A DNA stretch of 64,000 bases from contig JAKAZZ010000009.1 in NCBI GenBank assembly GCA_021826315.1, forward strand, positions 1 through 64,000. Reading direction: 5' to 3'. The stretch's first letter is position 1; every line of letters begins with the position of its first letter. Under the pieces are notes generated by a model. It was not told where the DNA came from. It worked only from the letters and a program-made list of their open reading frames with translations, and did not search any database. The translations under genes were made by a program, and so were the position numbers. This DNA is from Actinomycetes bacterium. GTDB lineage: Bacteria > Actinomycetota > Acidimicrobiia > Acidimicrobiales > Acidimicrobiaceae. Shown in pieces: positions 45,519 to 54,643 of this stretch.

Positions 45519-48500
45519 TTATGGAATTATCGTTCCACTTCCTGAGGGGCCGCCGTAGTACTTGGCGTCTCCGTATGCGTAGACTCCTCCATTTTGAGCG
45601 ATCAACCAGTATCCCAATCCATCATTCGTGACGGAGATTCCAGAGATTGGGCTTACGTAGTCGCTGCTCGCTAGAGAGCCGTAGCTTGTCGCATCGCCGT
45701 AGGCGAATACCTGTCCCGTGGCACTTACCAACCAGTAGCCTTTGCCGTCCAATGTCGACGCTAGTGCGACGATGGGCGATGCTACCTTGGTTGCACCAAG
45801 CGAGCCGTAGAAGCTAGCGTCTCCGAAGGAGAAGACACCCCCATCGGCTGCTACTAGCCAGTAGCCGTTTCCGTCCGGCGTAGATTCAATTCCTACTACT
45901 TGTCCATTGAGCTTAGTGTTAGCCATGGAGCCGTAGAAGGTAGCGTCTCCGAAGGAGAAGACACCTCCATCTGTTGCGACTAGCCAGTAACCTTTGCCAT
46001 CTAACGATGGGACAAGACCTTCAACTGGACCATTTAGCTTAGTGTTAGCCATAGATCCATAGAAGTTTGAACCACCGAAGGCAAAGACACCGCCATCTGA
46101 TGCAACTTGCCAGTAGCCGTTACCCTGATAGTTGGCTTCGAGACCCACGATCGGTTGGTTGAGTTTGAGTTTCATAGATGCAGTCGATCCGTAGCTCGTT
46201 GCATCGCCGAAGCCGCTTACCTGACCCGATGATGTCGTGGTCCAATAACCTTTACCGGTCGCAGTACCCGCAATGCCATGGGAGGTATTAGGGGGTCCGT
46301 TTACTGTAAGGGTGTAGGTGTATACCGCGGTACCGCCACTAGGGCTAGCCGCAGTTACCTCGAAAGTGTACTTTCCGGGGGTAGTTGGATTGCCAGTAAC
46401 CTGTCCGTTAGCGCTGTCGAGGGTGAGTCCCGTTGGAAGTGACCCAGTCGTTATTGAATAGGTAGTCCCAGCAGGAGCATTCTGAACAGCTACGCTTCCC
46501 GAGTAGTTCTGTGCACTTGTTCCAGTTGTTACACTTCCCTTAGGAGTGTTTGGCGCTCCCGTAACGGTAAGTGTCAGCGTCTCAGTATTGCTATTATTGG
46601 CGCTATCAGTAACCGTCGAGACGATCGTATATACCCCTGGAGTAGTGGGAATTCCACTTATTACTCCAGTTAGGGGGTCTATAAGAAGTCCACTCGGAAG
46701 GCCTGTCGCTCTCCACGATAGGGCTCCGACTCCACCAACGACTGATCCGGGCGTAAAGGTATAAGCTGATCCAGCTGGTGTGGTTTCGCTTATAGCCGAT
46801 GATGATCCGGTAATTGAAATCGGCGGCGTGTATACATACGGTACGGTCGAACCCGAATACTGACCTTGCTCTTCTGCAACGACTTGAAGAGTTCCTTGCG
46901 CTAGTGCAGGCATGTACAGCGTCAAATCTTGACCTGAGAGGCTAAAACAGCTACTTGGAGTACCTGAGCCTGAGGGGCAAAGGTTCAAGGATGTTGCAGT
47001 TCCACCAGAGATTTGACTTGCCGTTCCGATCTTCACCGTTGTAGCTAAGTTCAAGTTTGTACCTGAAAGAGTCACGACGTTACCACCTGCGATAGGCCCT
47101 GATGTGGGCGATACAGCTGTGGTTGTGGGGAGCGGCGGTGGCGTTGCCGTTTGGGTTGAGGTCGACGTATACGACGGATTCGCGTCCGATGATGAAGCTA
47201 CCGTAACGTTATTTGCCTGCAAAGAAGATGCAGGCAATCCCGACGTATTCGTACCATTGATATATAAAGGAGGCAAAGTTGAACCTGGTGCAAGCGGTGA
47301 AGTTGGAGTATAGGTACAGTTGACCTGCTGACCTACGGGCGAAAGACATACCCAACCATTGCCACCGCCATTAATCGGAGTGACTCCAGTTGGAAGAGTG
47401 TCTGTAACCGTGACCGGCTGACTTTCAGATGCTCCTGATGAACCCACAGAGACATTGTCGGTGTAAGTAACGGGAGATCCAGAGGTCGTAGTCGGTGCAT
47501 ACTCTTGCTGCGAAACTTGCAGTACGGGTACAGGGTTGAGCGATACGACGTTCACACTGTTGACTTCGTGAATCTCAGTCGATCCGCCGGTGCTCGCAAC
47601 CCAACCGAAGATGAGCTGCTTTGGTACACCATTAGATCCAACCCAAGATGAAGGGACATATGAGTCAGATGGCAATGTGCCACCTAGAACCGTTTGGCTC
47701 CCACCTATTGGGGTAAAGACTACCGCGAAGTCGCCAGGAGTAACAGTTGTGCTACTCCTGGGCGATGTGAACGACGATGAAGTGGTGTTGATAATTACTT
47801 CAACGGGTACTGTAACGCCACTCCTGGATGTCGCTGAAGCATTGTGAAGGGCTAAAGGCGAGGATGAAGTTGACGTGGCAGTCGAGTAAAGGGGGCAATA
47901 TCCTGTTGTACTTGTGCCGGGGCCACGCACAACAACCTGCCCTGGAACCGTACTGCTGGCGCTGATCCACGCCGGAGCAGTTCCGCATCCAGATCCATTA
48001 TACGATCCGTTGGAGTAATTTCCATACACGTCGAATCCGATTCCGAGATAACCGTTCACGAGTCCATTTGATGCTGAACTGGATGAATAACCAAGAGAAC
48101 CCCCAGATTGTCCCATCGCAGATGGGGGTTGAGGACTCGTTGGGTCAGCAGCCGCTAGGACAAAGGCGATACCATCTGCACCCGTTCCGTTGTATTGGTA
48201 GGTGTTGAAGTTGATATCGAGCCCTTGGGTACTCGGAACTGAGACGGTTGAAAATACCCCACCCTCCTGAGTGCCTGATGCAGGTGTGAGCTGCAAGGCA
48301 CCGCTACCGTTAGAGTCGCTGGTTCCGCTGCAACTTGGAATGTTCGCAGTAGATCCCTGTACTGTCAAGCATGCCGCGTTAGCTAAACTGCCGGATGGCA
48401 ACATAGGAATGAATAACGACCCTCCGGTCGAGGATAGAGAATTATCGGTGAACGTTTGAGAGAATAGAGTTGTACCAGAAGATGTGGCCGAGGTAACGGT

Positions 48501-48626
48501 TGAGGTTGCAAATGTGACAACTCCAACTGATGCGGTCATGAGAGAGACCGCAAGCGCGCTCCGTCTCATTACCCCTCTGCGACTGAATTCTGGTGTCACT
48601 CGATGCTTTCTAGATGAATATGCCAT
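45519..48626 (-). CDS. Large exported protein: L-type lectin, TIG/Ig-like domains and FGDA repeats
   Basis: A 1035-residue surface protein. Residues 1-50 are a long basic signal region (RRGVMRRSALAVSLMTASVG). About 55-360 resemble a legume-type (L-type) lectin: ALQLTPASG, GADGIAFVLAAAD, GIGFDVYGNYSNG, FAVVFTPIGG and LIFGWVASTGGSTEIHEV. About 365-480 look like a DUF11-type repeat (TVTDTLPTGVTPINGG). An IPT/TIG domain follows (AVSPTSGPIAGGNVVTLSGTN), then two putative Ig folds of the He-PIG kind (WRATGLPSGLLIDPLTGVIS, then SLPTGLTLDSANGQVTG). The C-terminal 240 residues carry six FGDA repeats of 42 residues. Ser/Thr content is high. A sugar-binding adhesin or matrix protein is likely; no enzyme motif is seen. 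Confidence 0.8.
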   Translation of the reverse strand: MAYSSRKHRVTPEFSRRGVMRRSALAVSLMTASVGVVTFATSTVTSATSSGTTLFSQTFTDNSLSSTGGSLFIPMLPSGSLANAACLTVQGSTANIPSCSGTSDSNGSGALQLTPASGTQEGGVFSTVSVPSTQGLDINFNTYQYNGTGADGIAFVLAAADPTSPQPPSAMGQSGGSLGYSSSSASNGLVNGYLGIGFDVYGNYSNGSYNGSGCGTAPAWISASSTVPGQVVVRGPGTSTTGYCPLYSTATSTSSSPLALHNASATSRSGVTVPVEVIINTTSSSFTSPRSSTTVTPGDFAVVFTPIGGSQTVLGGTLPSDSYVPSSWVGSNGVPKQLIFGWVASTGGSTEIHEVNSVNVVSLNPVPVLQVSQQEYAPTTTSGSPVTYTDNVSVGSSGASESQPVTVTDTLPTGVTPINGGGNGWVCLSPVGQQVNCTYTPTSPLAPGSTLPPLYINGTNTSGLPASSLQANNVTVASSSDANPSYTSTSTQTATPPPLPTTTAVSPTSGPIAGGNVVTLSGTNLNLATTVKIGTASQISGGTATSLNLCPSGSGTPSSCFSLSGQDLTLYMPALAQGTLQVVAEEQGQYSGSTVPYVYTPPISITGSSSAISETTPAGSAYTFTPGSVVGGVGALSWRATGLPSGLLIDPLTGVISGIPTTPGVYTIVSTVTDSANNSNTETLTLTVTGAPNTPKGSVTTGTSAQNYSGSVAVQNAPAGTTYSITTGSLPTGLTLDSANGQVTGNPTTPGKYTFEVTAASPSGGTAVYTYTLTVNGPPNTSHGIAGTATGKGYWTTTSSGQVSGFGDATSYGSTASMKLKLNQPIVGLEANYQGNGYWQVASDGGVFAFGGSNFYGSMANTKLNGPVEGLVPSLDGKGYWLVATDGGVFSFGDATFYGSMANTKLNGQVVGIESTPDGNGYWLVAADGGVFSFGDASFYGSLGATKVASPIVALASTLDGKGYWLVSATGQVFAYGDATSYGSLASSDYVSPISGISVTNDGLGYWLIAQNGGVYAYGDAKYYGGPSGSGTIIP
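45540..46260 (-). repeat. Six 126-bp coding repeats (FGDA motif)
   Basis: Six imperfect units in the C-terminus of the lectin-type protein, each GYW followed by DGGVFxFGDA or a weakened form (SGQVSGFGDA, TGQVFAYGDA, NGGVYAYGDA at the ends). Inner units are better conserved than outer ones. Same unit length as in the CHAP-like protein. Confidence 0.75.
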
Positions 48627-49433
48627 ATGTACATTCCGATCTTCGTTCAGTTCGTCACGAATTCAAGAACTGTTATCGAAGGTGTTTCAGTTAATCTTTA
48701 AGGAATAATCTCTGAAAATTAACTTAATCTCGCAGATATTTATGGGGAAATTAGGATCAATTAGGACTTGATAATAGCGATGTGCGAAATGATTTTCATG
48801 GAAAATTCCTGATCGAAAAGGCGATGCTATCTTAAAGTTTCTATTTAATACTCGCTCATCATGAGTTTTGTGATTTACTCTAGGGCTTTAATTTCCAGAT
48901 TAATCATCGATAATAGGTTGTTCTGGCGTCTTAGGTTAATTTTGGGGGTTTCTTCTAATTTTTGAGACTTCAGGTTCAAATTATCAAAATTAATTGTTGT
49001 GTAGTTCTTTCCGTGGATATGAGCCACTTTTCCGAAAATGAGATATGTCCGATCCTAAGTGAGATGCTCAGCCTGAGGATTATGCCACTAGAACCCCTGC
49101 AGGCGGTCTCGCAGGGGCGTATCGTTCTCCTCGCCTCAAGATGGGTTTTCGGATTAAGGACATAAGGAGAATTGTGTTTACAGCCATTTGTAGTTGCGAC
49201 CATTTTGCATTAAGAGAAGTCATCGATGCCTCTAGGGCCTTTTAAGTCTGACCTTTACTTGCAGTGGTGTAGCGCTCTAATTCGAAGAGTTTTTGAGATT
49301 TCAATGCTTCGGAGTGTGTTTACCTTGTGCACTCAGGGCTTCTGTGTTTCCAAGAAAGCTGTCGTCACCACCAGCATATGTTACGCCCGACTGCGCTCGT
49401 GAAAGGAGTACGCGGTTGGATCATGGAGACAGA
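48627..49433. other. AT-rich intergenic region
   Basis: About 800 bases between the end of the fixX-like gene and the start of the lectin-type gene, both minus strand. A stem CCCCTGC/GCAGGGG at about 49084-49108 could end the mycofactocin-linked transcript but lacks a T-run. The part near 48650-48900 is strongly AT-rich and probably holds the lectin gene promoter. No gene is seen. Confidence 0.4.
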
Positions 49434-49865
49434 TCAACCGTGTTTGAAGGATACGCCATAACCACCGGTTGGGTAAGACCAGCTTACATAAGAAGGACAA
49501 GCAATGGCACACGCCCCACACTCGAAGCATCCTTCGTAGTTGAAGAGGATCGAGCCATCGGCGGTAAGTACGAAAAGGTTCGCGGGACAGACGTATAGGC
49601 ACCCTTTGCCAGAGCAACCTTCGCAGCCATCATCGACTATCTTGATGTGGGCATCTGATGAAGTTCTAAATGAGACAGCGTCGGTTAGGTCATCGAGCAG
49701 GTGGCGAAGGGAGGTCTCTTCTTTGGTAGCGATCTCGCTATCGAGTTGCCGAAAATCGCGGAGCGTTCCGCTGCCAACGGTGGTGTCATCGGGACTTCCT
49801 TGAAATCCGATCTTCAATCTTGTAGTCGAATTTTTCATCCTTTTTGATCCTTCATTTTCATCCAA
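49434..49865 (-). CDS. FixX-like ferredoxin with N-terminal extension
   Basis: A 143-residue iron-sulphur protein. The last 85 residues are FixX-like: two cysteine groups, CEGCSGKGCLYVCPANLF and CFECGACAIACP, followed by the GGYGVSFKHG ending that typifies ferredoxins paired with ETF:quinone oxidoreductases. The first 55 residues are an unrelated charged extension with Ser/Thr. FixX passes electrons from FixC towards quinone. Start ATG 49865 is only a few tens of bases downstream of fixC; both face the same way as etfA and the two flavoenzymes, so it is the last gene of that operon. Confidence 0.88.
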   Translation of the reverse strand: MDENEGSKRMKNSTTRLKIGFQGSPDDTTVGSGTLRDFRQLDSEIATKEETSLRHLLDDLTDAVSFRTSSDAHIKIVDDGCEGCSGKGCLYVCPANLFVLTADGSILFNYEGCFECGACAIACPSYVSWSYPTGGYGVSFKHG

Positions 49866-49910
49866 AGCGTCGTTGTCATGTTTTTGGCCTCAATCTGATA
49901 GTGGCGAGGC

Positions 49911-51269
49911 CTATCTAAAGAGGCGAAAGCCCCGGAGTAGCTCTTTTGCCAGCTCGCCGCGGCCGACGCGAGACTCCTTCATCGAAAGCTTGAAGGCCTT
50001 GGAAAACCCCATCTTTGCCTCGGGGTCGGTAACTGTAAAGACCTTATCAGCGAATGAATTGGCAAGCCTTGGTAGCTTTTGCTGTGCGAATTGTGATGAT
50101 GCGAATTCGAAGGCGCCAGCAAGGCGCCGATGGTTATCTCCAATGAACGACGATTCAACGCGCTTCTTCAGGCTTTTGAGAATCTCAAAGTCGCCCTTGA
50201 TCACCGAATCGGCTACCAGATTGGCAATTTCAATTCCAGAGGCGATGGCGTAATTTACGCCTTCGAGGTAGATACCAGCCGCTAGGAGGGTCGAGGCGGC
50301 ATCGCCTGCGAAAAGTACTCTTCCGATAGGGGCACCTGGAAAGTTGTGGTATCCACCTTCATTTAGGAGGTGCGCTCCATATTCAAGCCGCTTTCCACCT
50401 TTGATTAGAGGTGCAATGGAAGGGTGGTCTTTGAATTTTTCGAGCAGATCTTCGGGGCGTTGCGCCTTAGCGGCGAGGTCATCGATGTCAACTACTAGTC
50501 CGATCGAGATGGATGTTCGGTTGGTATAAAGGAAGCCGCCTCCCTTTACGTCTTGGGTGGCGCCGAGTACTTCGATGTCGACACCTCTTCCATTATCTAG
50601 TCCGAAGCGCTCATCGATAGTAGCTTCGTCGATGGCGATCGTCTCTTTTACTCCCAGCGAAAAGGCCGGGGCGACCCCCTTGTTTCCACTTATTTTTTCA
50701 AGTAGGCGCGGATTCGACCCCTCGGCCACGATCACCGACCTAGCAGAAAGAACTTCAGTGGAACCATCGCCGATCGAAACCATAACTTTTGCATTTGAAC
50801 TTCGATCGCCTGGCATGACATCTGTTACTAGGGCCTCTAATACTAAAGTTGCGCCACGACCTTTGGCGATCTCAGCTAAGAAGCCGTCGAACTCTCGACG
50901 GTGAGATGTTATCGCGTTCGGTAGATCCTCTACCCAACGAGGGTTGTCTACCGAGATCGTGATCGCACGATCCCCGCTTAGCACCATGGTGTTTCTTCGG
51001 ACGATCTTTCTTTCAAAGGGTATTGTGGCAATTTCGTCATCGGTTAGTAGCGTGCGCAAGATTGATAGGTAGATAACACCCCCGTAGAGGTTCTTGGCAC
51101 CGACGTAGCTTCCGCGTTCGAGTATGAGAACCCTAAGTCCTCGCTTGGCTGCTGTTATCGCGGCTGCGGAACCGGCGGGGCCACAGCCAACTACGATTAG
51201 GTCAAATACCTCGGTTTCGTCAACTGTATCGTCCTTAATCGCTTGAGGGTCGACGATTCTATCGGTCAT
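49911..51269 (-). CDS. FixC-like electron transfer flavoprotein:quinone oxidoreductase
   Basis: An FAD-dependent membrane-associated oxidoreductase of 452 residues. The N-terminal dinucleotide fold is FDLIVVGCGPAGSAAAITAAKRG (about 22-44), followed by GAKNLYGGVIY, the FixC/ETF-QO motif, and later GRVLFAGDAASTLLAAGIYLEGVNYAI (about 325-350), the second FAD contact. There is no C-terminal 4Fe-4S domain; it is supplied by the separate FixX-like protein next door. Its start overlaps the end of the ETF alpha-like gene by 11 bases. With ETF and FixX it should carry electrons from flavoenzymes to menaquinone. Confidence 0.88.
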   Translation of the reverse strand: MTDRIVDPQAIKDDTVDETEVFDLIVVGCGPAGSAAAITAAKRGLRVLILERGSYVGAKNLYGGVIYLSILRTLLTDDEIATIPFERKIVRRNTMVLSGDRAITISVDNPRWVEDLPNAITSHRREFDGFLAEIAKGRGATLVLEALVTDVMPGDRSSNAKVMVSIGDGSTEVLSARSVIVAEGSNPRLLEKISGNKGVAPAFSLGVKETIAIDEATIDERFGLDNGRGVDIEVLGATQDVKGGGFLYTNRTSISIGLVVDIDDLAAKAQRPEDLLEKFKDHPSIAPLIKGGKRLEYGAHLLNEGGYHNFPGAPIGRVLFAGDAASTLLAAGIYLEGVNYAIASGIEIANLVADSVIKGDFEILKSLKKRVESSFIGDNHRRLAGAFEFASSQFAQQKLPRLANSFADKVFTVTDPEAKMGFSKAFKLSMKESRVGRGELAKELLRGFRLFR

Positions 51270-52449
51270 GTTCTTCCATTACTAACTCGTAGAGTCGTTC
51301 AACGACCTCTCTGGCATCTGTTATGTAGGCATTGTCGACGAAGGAGTTTATTGGTGCGCCTTTGTCTACGTTGAATGAAAACCCCTCTTCAACTGCCTCG
51401 AGACCGCCGAGGTGTTGGGGCTGACCCGATACTCCAAGGGCGATGTAGAGCTTCGGTGAGATTGTTATACCAGTTGTGCCGATTTGACGCGAGTGGTCCA
51501 ACAGGCCAGCGTCACATATAACTCGCGTTGCGCCCAGTGCAACACCAAGCCGATCTGATATTGCCTTTACCTTAGCGATCATCTCTTCGTCCTTGAGGCC
51601 ACCGCCAACTACAAGGACCGCCTCTGAATTTGTGAGTGAAGTTTCATTGGCCGTAGCCAAGTTAACTCTGTAATCAATGAATGAATCTGCATCTGCCATG
51701 ATGTCTTTTGTGCCATCTTTGGGGGTACCGACGTCAAGATAGACCTCATTCGCGGTCTCGGCAGAACCTACATCGACCGATGGGCTTCGGCCATCGAACC
51801 TTAGTTTTGGTTCTGAATCAGGAGTGCTATCGATTACGGGATTTGCTGTGGCGGATGCTATCGGTGTTATTACGTAGCCACAAGTTCTTGGGCGTTCGTA
51901 ATAGGTGGCGCCGTTATCGCTATTTGTAGTTGCGATTCGATCTGAATAGACGGAAGCAACCGAACCGACGAAGGAAAGCGATGAGAGTGTGGCTAAGCGG
52001 GCACTTATTCCAATCGCCCTGTGATCCCCCATTACGAATATCGAATCAACGTTTATGGGAGTTTTTAACGCTAACGAAGCCTCCTTGAAGGAGCTCTTGA
52101 ACGAAGACTGGTGGTAGGGCGCGACGGGGGAGGTCAACGAGCAATCGGGCTTTGCCTCTTCGTTATTTTCATCGGTTTCTTCATCAAGTAGTCGAATCAA
52201 CGATGAATAAATTGAGTTAGCTACGAAGCTTGGATAGAGGTTGGGAGGCGCTAGAACCGAGATCAGATTGCCTAATTCTGCTCGTCCTCGACAATTCGGA
52301 CAGATGCTTGGCACATCGTTATCTACCCCACTATCGCTTGCACTGCTCTGAACCACGATTGCGATCGAATCTGGTCCAAGTTGACGACAGATAAGCGGAT
52401 CGTGGCCACCCCAAAGCAAGACCATTACTGAATGACTAGTTGATCTCAT
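51259..52449 (-). CDS. Mycofactocin-associated electron transfer flavoprotein alpha-like subunit
   Basis: A 396-residue ETF alpha-like protein. The C-terminal FAD domain is well kept: EAVLVVGGGLKDEEMIAKV (about 280), LGATRVICDAGLLDHSRQIG, then PKLYIALGVSGQPQHLGGLE, which holds the usual adenine and flavin contacts. The N-terminal half is divergent, with a CPNCRG pair near residue 50 and a long Ser/Asp-rich linker (about 195-260). The first ATG is used; a later ATG eight residues on is possible. The presumed beta partner is 15 kb away next to mftE. It overlaps fixC and follows the two FadH/OYE-type genes. Confidence 0.75.
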   Translation of the reverse strand: MRSTSHSVMVLLWGGHDPLICRQLGPDSIAIVVQSSASDSGVDNDVPSICPNCRGRAELGNLISVLAPPNLYPSFVANSIYSSLIRLLDEETDENNEEAKPDCSLTSPVAPYHQSSFKSSFKEASLALKTPINVDSIFVMGDHRAIGISARLATLSSLSFVGSVASVYSDRIATTNSDNGATYYERPRTCGYVITPIASATANPVIDSTPDSEPKLRFDGRSPSVDVGSAETANEVYLDVGTPKDGTKDIMADADSFIDYRVNLATANETSLTNSEAVLVVGGGLKDEEMIAKVKAISDRLGVALGATRVICDAGLLDHSRQIGTTGITISPKLYIALGVSGQPQHLGGLEAVEEGFSFNVDKGAPINSFVDNAYITDAREVVERLYELVMEEHDR

Positions 52450-52594
52450 CGGCCACCTCTTTGTGGCAGTGATAGGGGGCGATTCATATCGCTCCCTCTA
52501 GAGAAAGAGATGGCGAAGTGGCCTATTAGATGATGGGGTGGAATTTGGATGTAAGTTCGCAATCTTTTACCTTGTCGAATCGCTGCCTTATCTT

Positions 52595-54643
52595 CTATCG
52601 CTCTTTCCATAATCTTTTCTCCACCTCCCGGACAACGTCGCTTCCTTCAATGATCGCTGCGTGCGCACGCCTAGGTGAGAGGCTATCGCCAATTCGCAGC
52701 GAGGCGATTGAGAGCGCTTCTGCGACGTCGCTAAGGTGGCACTCCGGAAGGCGGGCTGTACTTAAGATGAGGTAGTCGGCGGTGATCTGGCTTTGGGCGC
52801 CGGTTATATGGTTGACGGTAGAAATCGTCTTACCTTCGATACCGGTGATGATTGTGTTTTTTACGATTTCAGCACCGCCTTTGGCCATCTTGATCCTCCA
52901 CCACTCAAGATCTAGTGTGAGTGATATTCCGCTTGCCGGTGATAGCGCTGGAGTAACGTAAGTAACCTTCGCTCCTCTCTCGAGGGCGAAGAGGGCGTTA
53001 GAAGTTGCGTCATGAAAGCCAACTTCATCGAAGACTACGACCCTATCTCCCTCATTGACGAATTTAAGGCCCATAAACCCTTCGTATGAGTCGAAGATCC
53101 GAAGTTCATCTGTGGAAGGGGCTATTTGAGCGAACGGATCGCTGTAGTTCGTGACAAAGTACGGTTTTTTCTTCTGTGACCCGGTCGCAACTACCAAAAT
53201 GTCGGGAGAAAGCTCCTCCAGCAAGGCGCGATCAACCGTTGTCCCGAGGTTGTAAGAGATGTTGACCTCGGATAGCTCTCGGGTTAGGTTTCTAATAAGG
53301 TCATAGAACTCTGCCCTAGATGGCCCCTTGGCTGCCGTGGTGACTGCTCCTCCGAGTTCGTCACTAGCTTCGAATGGAGCCACAAGATAGCCTTGGCTGG
53401 CTAAAGCTATCGTTGCTGCTAGGCCGGCAGGTCCACCACCTGCAATTGCAACCTTACCTTTGGTATTGGTTCGTCGGTCGAACTTCTTCAGGGATCTGAT
53501 TTGATTGCTCGATCCTCTTTCAATCAGAAATTCGCGACCGGCGCTTCGGTTTTCAATGCACCCAAGCCACCTATTTACCCCCATTCGTCCAACGCACTCT
53601 TGATTGCAGGAGAGGCAGGTTCGTATAGAGTCACTGTTCTCTAGATAGAGGGCTTTACGCGCGAAGTCGGGGTCTGCAATCTGTCCTCTAACTACTCCAA
53701 TAAGATCGCAGTCTCCATTTGCTAGGGCTTTTTCGCACTGCAGTGGATCTTTGAATCTCCCCACGCCAACAACTGGGATGCTCACACGTTGGCGAATCGC
53801 ATTTGGTATGAAGAGACTATAGGAGGGTGGTACAGCCATCGATGCCTCGATGGCATAGAGGCTGTAGGTGGCAACTCCGATCGAGGTGTTGATGTAGTCA
53901 ACCATCTTGGTATCTTCAACGATCGAGGCAACCTCGACGGTCTCATCGATGGTAATCCCGCCCTCGATGAGTTCATCACCGCAGAGTCGAACGCCTAGGG
54001 CCAACTCCGGCCCAATAGCGCCTCTAACTCCCTCGATTATTCTTATTAAGAGATGGCATCGAGCCTCGAGAGAACCACCATAGCTATCGCTCCTATGGTT
54101 CGTAGCACTCGATAGAAATGCTCTCACGATGGAGCTGTGTGAGCATTGTAGCTCTACGCCATCGAATCCTCCTGCAGCTACATTGGTCGCTACCTTTATG
54201 TAACCTTCGATGATTTCATCGATCTCGGCCTCGTCAACTTCGTGGGCTACCTCTTTGAAGAGGGGGTCGATAGTCGGCGATGGCCCCCAAACCTCTCGAC
54301 CGCTGTACCTTCCTGACCCTTGCCCTCCGTTGTGATTTATTTGAGCAAAGATCTTGCAGTTAAATTCATGAACTGCATCCGTGATCTTTCGGTATCCCTC
54401 GATAACCTCGTTACGAAAACCAGCGATCAACTTCTCATAAGGCCAGTCTGTTGGATGTGTCGAGTGCTCTTCAGTGATGATGAGACCGGCGCCTCCTCGA
54501 GCACGAGCCCGATAGTAGGCGACGTGGCGATCGGATGGCATCTGCTCTTCTGCGTAATTTGTCAAGTGCGCAGCAAAGACGATGCGGTTTTTGACTTCCA
54601 CTTCTCCTAATTTGATGGATGAACCAAGGAGCGGATACTTCAT
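52595..54643 (-). CDS. FadH/OYE-type flavoenzyme, mycofactocin-associated (type 2 of the pair)
   Basis: A 682-residue flavoprotein with the 2,4-dienoyl-CoA reductase layout. Residues 1-340 are an old-yellow-enzyme FMN barrel (VEVKNRIVFAAHLTNYAEEQ at the start, KIFAQINHNGGQGSGRYSG, GFDGVELQCSHSSIVRAFLS). Cysteines in CLSCNQECVGRMGVNRWLGC (about 345-364) can bind a 4Fe-4S cluster. Residues about 390-680 bind FAD and NAD(P) (GKVAIAGGGPAGLAATIALA). The start overlaps the stop of the upstream paralogue by four bases. Pairs of such enzymes are a known feature of mycofactocin neighbourhoods; their substrate is unknown. One of two adjacent paralogues. Confidence 0.85.
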   Translation of the reverse strand: MKYPLLGSSIKLGEVEVKNRIVFAAHLTNYAEEQMPSDRHVAYYRARARGGAGLIITEEHSTHPTDWPYEKLIAGFRNEVIEGYRKITDAVHEFNCKIFAQINHNGGQGSGRYSGREVWGPSPTIDPLFKEVAHEVDEAEIDEIIEGYIKVATNVAAGGFDGVELQCSHSSIVRAFLSSATNHRSDSYGGSLEARCHLLIRIIEGVRGAIGPELALGVRLCGDELIEGGITIDETVEVASIVEDTKMVDYINTSIGVATYSLYAIEASMAVPPSYSLFIPNAIRQRVSIPVVGVGRFKDPLQCEKALANGDCDLIGVVRGQIADPDFARKALYLENSDSIRTCLSCNQECVGRMGVNRWLGCIENRSAGREFLIERGSSNQIRSLKKFDRRTNTKGKVAIAGGGPAGLAATIALASQGYLVAPFEASDELGGAVTTAAKGPSRAEFYDLIRNLTRELSEVNISYNLGTTVDRALLEELSPDILVVATGSQKKKPYFVTNYSDPFAQIAPSTDELRIFDSYEGFMGLKFVNEGDRVVVFDEVGFHDATSNALFALERGAKVTYVTPALSPASGISLTLDLEWWRIKMAKGGAEIVKNTIITGIEGKTISTVNHITGAQSQITADYLILSTARLPECHLSDVAEALSIASLRIGDSLSPRRAHAAIIEGSDVVREVEKRLWKER

